Shown one piece after another: positions 28,438 through 38,049 of a DNA stretch of 64,000 nucleotides. Below the pieces are notes generated by a model, which had not been told where the DNA came from, made no database searches, and saw only the letters and a program-made list of their open reading frames with translations. The translations under genes were made by a program, and so were the position numbers. Source of the DNA: Rhodobacter sp. Lineage in GTDB: Bacteria > Pseudomonadota > Alphaproteobacteria > Rhodobacterales > Rhodobacteraceae. Every line of letters begins with the position of its first letter. Position 1 is the stretch's first letter. The DNA lies in NCBI GenBank assembly GCA_030065095.1, contig JASJDP010000008.1, positions 124,001 to 188,000 of the forward strand, in the 5' to 3' direction.

Positions 28438-30489
28438 ATGGCTCGTAACGCAACCGGTCAGGTCGTCGGCGTCGATGTCGGCGGGACCTTTACCGATCTG
28501 GTGCAGATCGACCAGACCACGGGCGCGGTGCGGCTGGCCAAGGTGCCGAGCACGCCGCAAAATCAGGCCTTTGGCGTGCTGGATGCCCTGCGGGCGGCAG
28601 AGGCGGATCTGGCCGCGCTCGACCTGATCGTGCACGGCACGACGACCACCACAAACGCGGTGCTGGAACGCAAGCTGGCGAAAACCGGGCTGATCACGAC
28701 CCAAGGGTTCCGCGATGTGCTGGAGCTTGGCCGCCGGACGCGGCCGCAGGCCTATGGCATGAAGGGGCAGTTTCGCCCGATCATCCCGCGCAACCTGCGC
28801 CTTGAGGTGCCCGAGCGGATGGATGCCGAGGGCCGGGTGGTGACGCCCCTGGACGCGGCGGCGGTCCGCGACGCGGCGGCGCAGCTTGCCGGGGCCGGAT
28901 GCGAAGCGGTGGTGGTGCATTTTCTGCACGCCTACGCCAATCCGGCCCATGAGTTGCGCGCGGCAGAAATCCTGTCAGAGGTCTGGCCGAACGGGTTCGT
29001 CACGCTGGGCCACGCGTTGCTGTCGGAAAGCCGTGAGTTCGAGCGTGGGGTGACGGCGGCGGTGAATGCCTCGGTCCAGCCCCTGCTGGCGCGGTACATC
29101 CGGCAGCTGGAGCAAGAGTTGCTGGATGGCGGCTATCGCGGGCAGCTTCTGGTAATGAACGGCAATGGGGGCATGGTGTCATCGGCACGTGTGGCCGAGG
29201 AGGCGGCGAAGACCGTGATGTCGGGGCCGGCCTCTGGCGTGATCGCGGCGGCCTTTGCCGGGCGCGAGGCGGGGCTGCCGGACCTGATCACCTACGACAT
29301 GGGCGGCACCTCGACCGACGTGGCGCTGATCCGCGGGGCCGAGCCCAGCGTGTCGAATGAAACCGAGATCGAATACGCGATGCCGATCCATGTGCCGATG
29401 GTCGATGTGCGCACCGTCGGGGCGGGTGGCGGGTCGATTGCGCGGGTGAATGCCGGAGGGCTGTTAGAGGTCGGGCCGGAAAGCGCGGGTGCGGATCCGG
29501 GGCCGGTCTGTTACGGCCGGGGCGGGACCGAGCCGACCATCTCGGATGCGAACCTGATATTGGGGCGGCTCGATCCCGGGCGGATCAACTCGGTCGAGGG
29601 GGGCGTGACCCTGGATGACGTGCGCACCGTCTTCGTGGAGCGGTTAGGCGAGCCTTTGGGACTTGACGCCACCGGTGCGGCAGAGGCGGTAGTCCGCATG
29701 GCGAACACGAAAATGGCCGGGGCGATCCGCATGGTGTCGGTGTCGCTCGGTGCCGATCCACGCGATTTCGCGCTGTTTGCGTTCGGCGGTGCGGGGCCGC
29801 TGCATGCCTCGGCCCTGGCGCGCGAACTGGCCATTCCACGCGTGATGATCCCGCCGCGGCCGGGGATCACCAACGCCATCGGCTGCGTGGTTGCCGATCT
29901 GCGGCACGACTATGTACGCACGCTGAACACCGGACTGGATGTGCTCGACATGGACCTGCTGCGAAGCGTGTTCGCCGAGCAGTCGTCGGCCGGCGAGGCG
30001 CTTATCCGCGCCGAGCCCGTCAAGCTGGCGGGCATCCGGCATGTACATTCGGTCGATATGCAATTCGCCGGGCAGACACATTTGCTGCGCGTACCTCTGG
30101 CGGATGCGGATGTCGGGCGCGACGACCTGCTTGAGTTGTTCGAAGAGGTGTATTTCCGGCGATTCCGGGTAGAGTTGCGGGAAATTCGGGCGAATGTTGT
30201 GAACGTGAATACGTCGGTGATCGGCGCACGCGCGGGCGTGGATCTTGCGACGCTGATCGAGCCATCGGGACGCAAGGCGACGCTTGCCGAAGCGCAGCGC
30301 GGCGAAAGGCGGGTGTTTTTCAACGGAGACTGGCATTCAACACCGATCTATCTGCGCGAACACCTGCCGATGACGGCAGCGGTCGAAGGTCCGGCGATCA
30401 TCGAACAGATGGATACGACGGTTCTGCTGGAACCGGGCGATCTGGCGCGCGGCGATCCGGCCGGCAATCTGCTGGTGGAGGTGGCATGA
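28438..30489 (+). CDS. hyuA: Hydantoinase/oxoprolinase subunit A
   Basis: 683 residues from the ATG at 28438. HyuA signature: VVGVDVGGTFTDLVQIDQ at the N-terminus (actin-like ATPase phosphate loop), HGTTTTTNAVLERK, and the central GGTSTDVALI and GAGGGSIA motifs. ATP-dependent amidohydrolase subunit acting on hydantoin, 5-oxoproline or N-methylhydantoin-like rings, working with HyuB. The stop overlaps the start of the DUF1801 gene (ATGA). Substrate not determined; acetone-carboxylase-like subunits share this fold but usually come with a third subunit, which is absent here. Confidence 0.9.
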   Translation: MARNATGQVVGVDVGGTFTDLVQIDQTTGAVRLAKVPSTPQNQAFGVLDALRAAEADLAALDLIVHGTTTTTNAVLERKLAKTGLITTQGFRDVLELGRRTRPQAYGMKGQFRPIIPRNLRLEVPERMDAEGRVVTPLDAAAVRDAAAQLAGAGCEAVVVHFLHAYANPAHELRAAEILSEVWPNGFVTLGHALLSESREFERGVTAAVNASVQPLLARYIRQLEQELLDGGYRGQLLVMNGNGGMVSSARVAEEAAKTVMSGPASGVIAAAFAGREAGLPDLITYDMGGTSTDVALIRGAEPSVSNETEIEYAMPIHVPMVDVRTVGAGGGSIARVNAGGLLEVGPESAGADPGPVCYGRGGTEPTISDANLILGRLDPGRINSVEGGVTLDDVRTVFVERLGEPLGLDATGAAEAVVRMANTKMAGAIRMVSVSLGADPRDFALFAFGGAGPLHASALARELAIPRVMIPPRPGITNAIGCVVADLRHDYVRTLNTGLDVLDMDLLRSVFAEQSSAGEALIRAEPVKLAGIRHVHSVDMQFAGQTHLLRVPLADADVGRDDLLELFEEVYFRRFRVELREIRANVVNVNTSVIGARAGVDLATLIEPSGRKATLAEAQRGERRVFFNGDWHSTPIYLREHLPMTAAVEGPAIIEQMDTTVLLEPGDLARGDPAGNLLVEVA

Positions 30490-30971
30490 GCAAAGACGGC
30501 CCGGCTCTTCGGTCCTCGGACGGACGGCGGGATGCCGGAACAGTGGCCACGGTCGCAACCCCACCCATGCCACCTGACGTCGCCGCGGCATTTGATGCAT
30601 TGGCATCGGGCGTCCGACGGCGTCTGATCCGGGTACGCGCACTGATTTTCCGGATGGCCGCGCAAACCGCGACCGCCCCCTTGACCGAGACCTTGAAATG
30701 GGGCGAGCCCGCATATCTGACCGATCGCTGCAGGACCGGCACGACAATTCGGCTTGGGTGCGTGAAGGGTCCGGAGCGCGCGGCGGTTTTGTTCCATTGC
30801 CGGACGACGTTGATCGCGGAGTTCCGCGACCAGTTCGGCGACGTTTTCGAATTCGAGGGCTCGCGGGCCCTGATTTTGCCGCACGAGGCGGATTTCGATC
30901 CCGATGCCCTGGCAATCTGCATCGCCCGTGCGCTGACCTATCATCGCGACAAGCGAAAGCCGACGTTATGA
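30486..30971 (+). CDS. DUF1801 domain protein embedded between hyuA and hyuB
   Basis: 161 residues. The DUF1801 (YdhG-like) fold is recognisable from IFRMAAQTATAPLTETLKWGEPAYLT and the later RAAVLFHCRTTLIAEFRDQF, ending with a helix. A 30-residue low-complexity N-terminus precedes it. It overlaps hyuA by 4 nt and hyuB by 4 nt, so it is translated as part of the hydantoinase operon. Function of DUF1801 is unknown. Its position suggests an accessory role in the same pathway, but it may be a passenger. Confidence 0.82.
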   Translation: MSKDGPALRSSDGRRDAGTVATVATPPMPPDVAAAFDALASGVRRRLIRVRALIFRMAAQTATAPLTETLKWGEPAYLTDRCRTGTTIRLGCVKGPERAAVLFHCRTTLIAEFRDQFGDVFEFEGSRALILPHEADFDPDALAICIARALTYHRDKRKPTL

Positions 30972-32707
30972 GCCTCGATCCGATCACCCTTTCGGTCATC
31001 CAGGCCGGGCTGCAGCAGGTCTGCGACGAAATGGACCTGTCATTCTCTCGCGCAGCGTTTTCGCCGGTGATCGCCGAGGCGAATGACCGGTCCGACGGGA
31101 TCTACGACGCACACGATGGGGCGTTGATCGCGCAGGGCGCGGGCGGGCTGCCGGTCTTCGTGGGTGTGATGCAGTCTTCCACCCGCACGCTTATCGAGAT
31201 GATCGCCCAGGGCAAGGTGACGGCGCCGAAGCCGGGGGACATCTATATCGTCAATGACCCCTACCTCGGCGGCACGCATCTGATGGATGTGCGCTTTGCC
31301 CGGCCGTTCTATCGGGGCGGAGAGCTGTTCTGCTGGCTGTCGAATACCGGGCATTGGCCGGATACCGGCGGCGCGGTGCCAGGCGGGTTTTCGGCAAGCG
31401 CCACGGCGGTGGAACAGGAGGGGTTGCGCCTGCCCCCGGTGCGGCTGTTCAAGGAAGGCGAGTTGGACCCGGAGATCTACGCCATCATCTGTTCCAATAT
31501 CCGTGTGGCCGACCAGCGCATCGGCGACGTCAAGGCACAGGCCGCGGCCCTGATCGTCGGCGAAGAGCGGTTGACCGCGCTGATGGACCGCTATGGCGAC
31601 GAAACGGTGACGCAAGCGATTGCCGAACTCCGGCGGCGGGCCGCACAGCAGATGCGGGCGTTCATCGCCGAGATACCGGAAGGTGCGTATCAGGCAACCG
31701 CCTGGGTCGACAGCGACGGGGTGGTGAACGAGCCACTGGCGATCCGGCTGTCGGTGACGCGAGCGGACGAGGATCTGATATTTGACTTTTCCGGATCGAG
31801 CCCGCCCTGTCTGGGCCCGATGAACTCGGTCCGCGCCACGACGCTCAGTTCAGTCTACCTGGCGATGCGTCACATCTTTCCCGAAGTGCCGATCAGCGCA
31901 GGCGCCTTCGAGCCGCTGAGGGTGAGGGGAATCGAGGGCACCTTTCTGGACGCCCGCTATCCGCGGCCCGTATCCGGCTGCGCGGCCGAGGTCAGCCAGC
32001 GGATCGCAGAGGCGGTGTTTGCAGCACTTGTGACCGCATTGCCCGACCGCGTGACTGCGGCGCCGGCGGGCACCAGCGGAAACCTGGCCCTGGGCGGGAC
32101 CGATCCGGAACGGAGACGGGATTTCGTGATGTATCAGCTGTCGGGTGGCGGTTACGGCGGGAATTCCGATCACGATGGACTTGCCAATGGCTGTTCGACC
32201 ATCGGCATTTCCAAGGCGCCGCCCGTGGAAATCATGGAACAGGCGTTTCCGGTTCTCTACCACCATTATGCACTGCGCGACGGCTCGGGCGGGGCGGGCG
32301 CGGCGCGCGGCGGACTTGGCCTTGACTATATGCTCGAGCTGCGGCGTGGCCATGCCAAGGCGAGCTTTGTGATGGATCACGGCCGGTTCGGACCCCAGGG
32401 CGTTTTGGGCGGCGGCGATGGCGCGCCGAACGAGGTAACGGTTTGGCAGGACGGCTCGGCCTATACCCCGCAGCATCTGAGCAAAGAGCAGGATATTCCG
32501 CTTGGACCCGGCGACCGGGTGCATGTGCGCACCCCCGGTGGCGGGGGGTATGGCGATCCATCGGTACGGGACAGGCGGGCGGTCAAACACGATGTCGAGA
32601 TGGGGTACTATACCGCCGATCAGGCCAAGGATTTATTCGGTGTCGACTTGACCGGCAACGATTATATTGCAGCCAGCGAGAACAGATTCAGAAAAAAGCA
32701 ACCTTAA
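30968..32707 (+). CDS. hyuB: Hydantoinase/oxoprolinase subunit B
   Basis: 579 residues, normal for HyuB. Begins MSLDPITLSVIQAGLQQVCDE and shows the family motifs NDPYLGGTHLMDVRF, RVADQRIGDVKAQ and the C-terminal TPGGGGYGDP. It forms the catalytic pair with HyuA, opening cyclic amides with ATP. The start overlaps the DUF1801 stop. The next gene begins 114 nt later. Confidence 0.93.
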   Translation: MSLDPITLSVIQAGLQQVCDEMDLSFSRAAFSPVIAEANDRSDGIYDAHDGALIAQGAGGLPVFVGVMQSSTRTLIEMIAQGKVTAPKPGDIYIVNDPYLGGTHLMDVRFARPFYRGGELFCWLSNTGHWPDTGGAVPGGFSASATAVEQEGLRLPPVRLFKEGELDPEIYAIICSNIRVADQRIGDVKAQAAALIVGEERLTALMDRYGDETVTQAIAELRRRAAQQMRAFIAEIPEGAYQATAWVDSDGVVNEPLAIRLSVTRADEDLIFDFSGSSPPCLGPMNSVRATTLSSVYLAMRHIFPEVPISAGAFEPLRVRGIEGTFLDARYPRPVSGCAAEVSQRIAEAVFAALVTALPDRVTAAPAGTSGNLALGGTDPERRRDFVMYQLSGGGYGGNSDHDGLANGCSTIGISKAPPVEIMEQAFPVLYHHYALRDGSGGAGAARGGLGLDYMLELRRGHAKASFVMDHGRFGPQGVLGGGDGAPNEVTVWQDGSAYTPQHLSKEQDIPLGPGDRVHVRTPGGGGYGDPSVRDRRAVKHDVEMGYYTADQAKDLFGVDLTGNDYIAASENRFRKKQP

Positions 32708-32821
32708 GGCACGATAAATCCCCAAAAGCGCTTCTGTGCCGTGGAATTTTCCACCAAGGCTTGTTTCAAGCCCTCGGTCGGTCCAATCTATGGCAGCAAA
32801 CCGAAATGGAGGGTGCGGGAA

Positions 32822-33334
32822 ATGTCGCAGTCTATACGTGCTTTGCAGTTTTGGGCGCTGACCGTGCTGATCTCTGTCTTGGGATCTAACACCACCGCGC
32901 AAGAGCAGCCGGAGGGCCGGGTGATCCTCGAGGTCACCGGCGCCCTTGGCAGGACGAATGCCGACGGCGCTATGCGGTACGATCTGGCCATGCTGGACGC
33001 GCTTGGCAGCCACCAGGTGATCACACGCACGCCATGGACCGACGGGGATACTGTGTTCGAAGGTGTGTTGCTGCGGGACCTGATGGCCGATGTCGAGGCC
33101 AATGGGACAGAGGCGGATGCCATCGCGCTCAACGACTACACCGTGGGCATACCCCTGCAGGACGGCGAGCAGTACGATGTGATCCTGGCCCTGCGAGCGG
33201 ACGGCCGGGTGTTGACCGTGCGCAACCGGGGACCGGTCTGGATCATCTACCCGTGGAACGACGAACCCGACCTGCAGAACGAGGTTTATTACTCGCGCTC
33301 GATCTGGCAGCTGAAGACGCTGGACGTTAGGTGA
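32822..33334 (+). CDS. Exported SUOX-fold (oxidoreductase molybdopterin-binding-like) protein without cysteine
   Basis: 170 residues with a Sec signal peptide (cleavage about TTAQ|EQ, residue 27). The mature domain resembles the sulfite-oxidase molybdopterin fold (LRDLMADVEANGTEADAIALNDYTV, VRNRGPVWIIYPW), but it contains no cysteine, so it cannot ligate molybdenum as sulfite oxidase does. Such stand-alone domains often accompany sensor kinases. The histidine kinase gene starts 19 nt downstream, so the two are almost certainly one operon and this may be a periplasmic ligand sensor for it. Confidence 0.75.
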   Translation: MSQSIRALQFWALTVLISVLGSNTTAQEQPEGRVILEVTGALGRTNADGAMRYDLAMLDALGSHQVITRTPWTDGDTVFEGVLLRDLMADVEANGTEADAIALNDYTVGIPLQDGEQYDVILALRADGRVLTVRNRGPVWIIYPWNDEPDLQNEVYYSRSIWQLKTLDVR

Positions 33335-33353
33335 CGCGGCAACCGGTCCCTAA

Positions 33354-35609
33354 ATGACCTCGCGGCGAAAAATTCTGGACATCGCCTTGATCGCCGGGAC
33401 GGTGATCATGGCGCTCGCCTCTCTGGTGATGCTGGTCTCGACGATTGTCCTTGTGCGCGACAGCAGCCGCAGCTTTACGGGCAACCTGACGTTCTACGCC
33501 AGCCAGGTCGAATACGAGGTGATGCAGCTGATGGATCACCTGGACCGCTACGGAGATGACGACAAGGACGTTACGCTTGACGACGTTCTGATCCGCTTCG
33601 ACGTGCTGTGGAGCCGCGTACATATCAATGACCCGGCCGGTAAATTTGGATCCGAGCCGCTCGGCGTTCCATTGGCGAACGAGACGATTGAACTGACAAG
33701 AACGCTCTTGGCCGAGGTCGAGCCCCTGGTCCTGAACCTTGACCGTCAGGATGCGGATTCGGTTGCCCAACTGAAGGACAGGCTGCGCACGATCCTGCCT
33801 GTCGCGCACGAACTGGCGTTGCTGGCAAAGGACGAAAAGGTCAAGCACAACACGGTGCTGTTGCAAAGCCAGCTGCGACAGGCGCAATTCACCTTTGCCT
33901 TCATCACCGGGATGGTGCTGTTCGGCGTTCTGATGATGGCGATGCTCTACTATGACCGCCGTGAGATCCGGGTAATGAATGCGCGGCTCGAAGACCGGGT
34001 TCGCGAGCGCACGGAAGATCTGCAGATGGCGAATGCGCAACTCGCGACCGAGGTCGCCGAGCGAAAGCGCAATCAGGCGGTGGCCGAAGAGCGCGAAGCG
34101 CGCCTGGAACAAGCCGTGCAGCTTGCAAAGCTCGGCTACTATGTCTGGGACGCGGTGGCGGACCGGTGCGAATACTGCTCGGACCAGCACGCCCGGACCC
34201 ATGGATTGACGCCCCAGGAGTATATCGAGCAGGCGTCGTACCTGGACGGCGACTTCTCTCTCACCCACCCAGACGACCGTGAACGCGTGCGGCAGAAATT
34301 CAAGGATTTGCGCGCGGGACACATCGTAAAGATGGATTATCGCGTTGTGACCCCCACGGGATTTCGGCGTGTACGCGAGGTTGCGCGGCCGATCTTCGAC
34401 GAGCGCGGCAAGGTGGTCAAGGAAATCGGCTCGACGCTGGATGTGACGGACCAGTACGAAACCGAGATGAAGCTGTTCGAGGCACAGCGTATGGACAGCA
34501 TCGGCAAGCTGACCGGCGGAATTGCGCATGACTTCAACAACCTGCTGGCGGTGATCCTGGGCAATCTGGAACTGTTGCGCGAGGTGGACGATCTGGACGA
34601 GCGCGAGGCAATGATCGGCGACGCGATCAGCGCCACGTTGCGGGGGCGCGATCTGACGCTGAACATGTTGAGTTTTGCGCGCCGCGCGCCGCTCGACCCC
34701 GCCGAAATCGATCTGAACGTCATCGTGCGGGACATGGAAGGCATGCTGCGCCGTACGCTGCCGGAGAACATCGCACTGGAGATCGCCCTGCCGAAGGAAA
34801 CCTGGACGGTCTTGGCGGACCGCAGCCTGACGGAAAGTGCCCTGTTGAACCTGGTGATCAACGCCCGCGATGCGATGCCGGCAGGCGGCCGCCTGACAAT
34901 CGAGACGTCGAATGTCGTTCTGGGCGATGATTACATTGCCGACCACGCGGAAGATATCGAGCCGGGCGATTACGTGATGATGGCGGTAACCGACACCGGC
35001 GGCGGGATCGATCCGCAGGTGTTGCCGCGTGTGTTCGATCCCTTCTTCACGACCAAGCCGGTCACGAAGAATTCGGGGCTGGGGTTGTCGATGGTTCAGG
35101 GCTTTATCCGCCAGACCGGCGGCACGGTCCGCGTCCATTCCGAGCTCGATGTGGGGACGACGTTCAAGTTGTTCTTCAAATCGGTCTCGGCTCGCCAGGC
35201 GGAAGAGGCGGCCGCCCGGCGCGACGCGCCCGCACCGGAAACAGGTGCCCGGCTACTGCTGGTGGAGGACGACACGACCGTTCGCCGGGTCCTGAGCCGA
35301 CAGTTGCGGCAATGTGGCTACAGCGTGGTGTCAGCGGCAGAGAGTGCGAGCGCGGAAAGGGCGTTCAAGGCGGACGGGCCTTTCGATCTGGTGGTGTCTG
35401 ACATCGTGATGCCGGGTGATCTACAGGGGCCGGAACTGGCCAGGAAACTGCGCGAGATGCAAAAGGATCTGCCGGTGATCTTCCTGTCGGGCTACCCGCA
35501 GGAATCCACAGTACAAGGCAACGGGGTCGGTATGCAGGAAGTGATGCTGATGAAGCCCGTCAGCCGCGACGACCTGTTGCGGGCGGTCTCGGACGCCTTG
35601 AAGGCATGA
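33354..35609 (+). CDS. Membrane-bound PAS hybrid sensor histidine kinase with receiver domain
   Basis: 751 residues. Transmembrane helices at about 10-34 and 180-200 bracket a 145-residue periplasmic sensor region. They are followed by a coiled coil (205-255), a PAS/PAC fold (about 256-368), HisKA with the phospho-acceptor H392 (GGIAHDFNNLLAV), an HATPase_c domain (NARDAMP, DTGGGID, FDPFFTTK, GLGLSMV) and a C-terminal receiver with phospho-acceptor D683 (LVVSDIVMPG). No DNA-binding domain is present, so it must signal through a separate regulator or phosphotransfer protein not seen here. Likely partner: the SUOX-fold protein immediately upstream. Confidence 0.92.
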   Translation: MTSRRKILDIALIAGTVIMALASLVMLVSTIVLVRDSSRSFTGNLTFYASQVEYEVMQLMDHLDRYGDDDKDVTLDDVLIRFDVLWSRVHINDPAGKFGSEPLGVPLANETIELTRTLLAEVEPLVLNLDRQDADSVAQLKDRLRTILPVAHELALLAKDEKVKHNTVLLQSQLRQAQFTFAFITGMVLFGVLMMAMLYYDRREIRVMNARLEDRVRERTEDLQMANAQLATEVAERKRNQAVAEEREARLEQAVQLAKLGYYVWDAVADRCEYCSDQHARTHGLTPQEYIEQASYLDGDFSLTHPDDRERVRQKFKDLRAGHIVKMDYRVVTPTGFRRVREVARPIFDERGKVVKEIGSTLDVTDQYETEMKLFEAQRMDSIGKLTGGIAHDFNNLLAVILGNLELLREVDDLDEREAMIGDAISATLRGRDLTLNMLSFARRAPLDPAEIDLNVIVRDMEGMLRRTLPENIALEIALPKETWTVLADRSLTESALLNLVINARDAMPAGGRLTIETSNVVLGDDYIADHAEDIEPGDYVMMAVTDTGGGIDPQVLPRVFDPFFTTKPVTKNSGLGLSMVQGFIRQTGGTVRVHSELDVGTTFKLFFKSVSARQAEEAAARRDAPAPETGARLLLVEDDTTVRRVLSRQLRQCGYSVVSAAESASAERAFKADGPFDLVVSDIVMPGDLQGPELARKLREMQKDLPVIFLSGYPQESTVQGNGVGMQEVMLMKPVSRDDLLRAVSDALKA

Positions 35610-36141
35610 CGACAGCCCAAGCCTATTGCAGGCCGCAACCGGTGTTTCGAAGTTCGGGCCATGCCGCGGCGTGGCGATGGCTCGCCTGGCGTCGAAATCG
35701 GAGTGTCTGCCGCGGATAGGTTTCGCGGTGCCCGACCGTCTCAACGTCCACCCCGTGAATTCGATGCAAGACCGCCGCCCGAGGGACTGAAGCAATTGCC
35801 ACATATTCTTCAAGTCCCCGGCCTGTGGAAGCCGGGACCTGTTTGCACGTTTTTACGCCAATCGTCCGCGCGTGTGGAATCTGCCGGATTCCAGAGAAAA
35901 ACGAAACCAACCGATGCGCAGAACCGCCGGTTGCCGGCGCGGGCGTATCGGCAATGAACAACCTTGACCGCGGTCGGCGCATCCATGCATTTCCGGCGAC
36001 AATCGGATGCCCTTCATGCGGTCGATGTTGCGCAACGACAACGGCATTCCCGTTCAGTCACATTCGAACGCTCAAGCCACCGGCGTCGACCGGCCGACGG
36101 CAGCGCGACCGGGCGGCCGGTCAGACCGCCCGGCCTTTACG
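35610..36141. other. 532-bp intergenic stretch without a supportable gene
   Basis: Lies between the convergent ends of the histidine kinase gene and cycA. Several open frames of 60-150 codons exist, but none has a ribosome site, conserved motif or coding-like composition. The only structure I see is the hairpin at 36109-36133, described separately. Confidence 0.45.
36109..36133 (-). other. Hairpin just downstream of cycA
   Basis: CCGGGCGG/CCGCCCGG, 8-bp perfect stem with a 9-nt loop, starting 8 nt past the cycA stop. No T-run follows, so it may protect the mRNA 3' end rather than terminate transcription on its own. Confidence 0.45.
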
Positions 36142-36618
36142 TCAGTTCGTCGCGGCCGCGTCGTCCCCGGCCATACCCTCTTCCATATCCGGGCTGAAGG
36201 TCGCGAGGAATGCGGCTAGATTTGCGGCGTCTTCTTCCTTACGGACCTTGAAGGACATCTTGCTGCGCGCCTTCTTGTCATCCAGGTAGGTGCGCAGGAA
36301 TTCCTTGGGATCCTGCAGGTAGACGGCCAGCTGTTCCTCGTCCCAAACCAGGCCGGCCTCGCCCGCGGCAACCAGCGATTTGCCGTAGCGGAATCCCTCG
36401 ACGGTTCCCGCCTGGCTGCCGACTACGCCGTAAAGATTCGGTCCGGTCTTGGCCTTCTTGCCGGCCAGCGTGTTGCCGTCGCCGTCAACGACGACATGGC
36501 AGGTCTGGCACTGGCTGAAGGCATCGGCGCCTGCCTCGGCATCGCCGCCATGGCTTTCGGCGAAGGCGGGAGCGGCCAGCGACAGAGCGGCCAGAAGCGG
36601 AATGGTGGTGCGGATCAT
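36142..36618 (-). CDS. cycA: Cytochrome c2
   Basis: 158-residue periplasmic electron carrier. Signal peptide cleaved near AFA|ES (residue 21). Haem-binding CQTCH at 37-41 and the methionine ligand in SKMSFKV (M121). The surrounding TGPNLYGVVG and KARSKMSF sequences match Rhodobacter-type cytochrome c2. It carries electrons from the cytochrome bc1 complex to the photooxidised reaction centre, and probably to oxidases. It lies 214 nt downstream of hemA in the same direction, at the end of the bch-puh run. The C-terminal acidic/Ala tail is longer than in Rhodobacter sphaeroides. Confidence 0.93.
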   Translation of the reverse strand: MIRTTIPLLAALSLAAPAFAESHGGDAEAGADAFSQCQTCHVVVDGDGNTLAGKKAKTGPNLYGVVGSQAGTVEGFRYGKSLVAAGEAGLVWDEEQLAVYLQDPKEFLRTYLDDKKARSKMSFKVRKEEDAANLAAFLATFSPDMEEGMAGDDAAATN

Positions 36619-36832
36619 CGATCAGTCCTCGCTGTCAATTTTGTGGGTGCCCATCGGCGTCTTCTATTGCAGGACAGGGTGAATTCCTCAAGCCCCTCTC
36701 ACGAAAGCGTAATACTCCAACCGGCGGCGACAAGGGAATGCCAAGAAAAAACCGCCGGGAAAACGGGCAGCTCGCGCAGAGCGGTGCCGGGAATTCCAAC
36801 CATTCCGGTTCGGCAGACGATGCGCCGCGGCG

Positions 36833-38047
36833 TCAGGCCACCGCCTGCGCCAGCGCGCATTGCCGCCAGAGCGTGTCGAGCGCCTCGAGCAGATAGTCGA
36901 TATCGGCGTCGCTGTGCAGCGGTGAGGGCGTGATCCGCAGCCGCTCGGTGCCCTTGGGAACCGTGGGGTAGTTGATCGGCTGAACGTAGATACCCCATTC
37001 ATCCATCAGAATGTCGCTGATCAGGCGGCATTTCACCGGATCCTTGATCATCACCGGAATGATGTGGCTGTCATTGGGCAGATGCGGGATGTTCAGCTGA
37101 TCGAGCCGGGCGCGCAGCCTGGCCACCTGACGCCGCTGGCGGGCGCGTTCCATGTCCGATTGCTTCAGGTGCCGGATCGAGGCCCGCGCCGCGGCGGCCA
37201 CGGCCGGCGGCAGCGCGGTGGTAAAGATGAACCCGCTGGCGAAGCTGCGGACGAAGTCGCAAAGCGCCTCGGACCCGGTGATATAGCCGCCCACGACGCC
37301 ATAGGCCTTGCCCAGCGTTCCCTCGATCAGGTCGATCCTGTGGGCGAGCCCCTCGCGCTCGGAAATGCCGCCGCCGCGCGGGCCGTAGAGGCCGACGGCA
37401 TGTACCTCGTCAAGATAGGTCAATGCGCCATGGCGCTCGGCGACCTCGACGATTTCGTCCATCGGGCAGATGTCGCCGTCCATCGAATAGACCGACTCGA
37501 ACGCGACGATCTTCGGGCGGTCCGGACCGATCGCGGCCAGCTTGCGGTCGAGGTCTTCGACGTCGTTGTGCCTCCAGATAACCTTGTCGGCGCGGGAATG
37601 GCGGATGCCCTCGATCATCGAGGCGTGGTTGCCGGCATCGCTGAGGATCACTGCGTCCGGCAGGCGGGATCCGAGCGTGGAAAGCGCCGCCCAGTTCGAC
37701 ACGTAGCCGGAGGTAAAGAGAAGTGCGGCCTCCTTGCCGTGCAAGTCGGCCAGCTCCTGCTCCAGAAGCAGGTGGTAGTGATTGGTCCCCGAGATGTTGC
37801 GCGTGCCGCCGGCACCGGTGCCGCATTCGTCGATTGCGTCCTTCATCGCCTGTATCACCGCCGGGTGCTGGCCCATGCCCAGATAGTCGTTCGAGCACCA
37901 GACGGTCACCTCGCGCTCGCCGTCGTCGCAATGCTTTCTTGCCCGCGGGAAGCTTCCGCAGCGCCGTTCCAGATCGGCGAAGATCCGGTAGTTGCCTTCT
38001 TCCTTCAGGGCGTCGAGCTGCGTGGTAAACAGGGCGTTGAAATCCAT
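36833..38047 (-). CDS. hemA: 5-aminolevulinate synthase
   Basis: 404 residues. Condenses glycine and succinyl-CoA to 5-aminolevulinate, the first tetrapyrrole step in alphaproteobacteria. PLP lysine K247 in GTLGKAYG, glycine-rich [15 protein letters not shown] (76-90) and [12 protein letters not shown] are all present. The start ATG ([14 protein letters not shown]) follows GGGAGAG and lies 2 nt after the puhE stop, so it belongs to the bch-puh operon. This ties precursor supply directly to photosynthesis gene expression. Confidence 0.96.
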   Translation of the reverse strand: MDFNALFTTQLDALKEEGNYRIFADLERRCGSFPRARKHCDDGEREVTVWCSNDYLGMGQHPAVIQAMKDAIDECGTGAGGTRNISGTNHYHLLLEQELADLHGKEAALLFTSGYVSNWAALSTLGSRLPDAVILSDAGNHASMIEGIRHSRADKVIWRHNDVEDLDRKLAAIGPDRPKIVAFESVYSMDGDICPMDEIVEVAERHGALTYLDEVHAVGLYGPRGGGISEREGLAHRIDLIEGTLGKAYGVVGGYITGSEALCDFVRSFASGFIFTTALPPAVAAAARASIRHLKQSDMERARQRRQVARLRARLDQLNIPHLPNDSHIIPVMIKDPVKCRLISDILMDEWGIYVQPINYPTVPKGTERLRITPSPLHSDADIDYLLEALDTLWRQCALAQAVA

Positions 38048-38049
38048 GA

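Noticed and set aside
35661-36289. Open frames between the histidine kinase and cycA genes
   Set aside because: Basic, Pro- and Arg-rich translations typical of non-coding GC-rich DNA; one overlaps cycA antisense.
36690-36800. GC-rich segment followed by six T (minus strand) after hemA as a terminator
   Set aside because: Only a 5-bp stem (ACCGC/GCGGT) with a loop of over 20 nt can be drawn, too weak to call.
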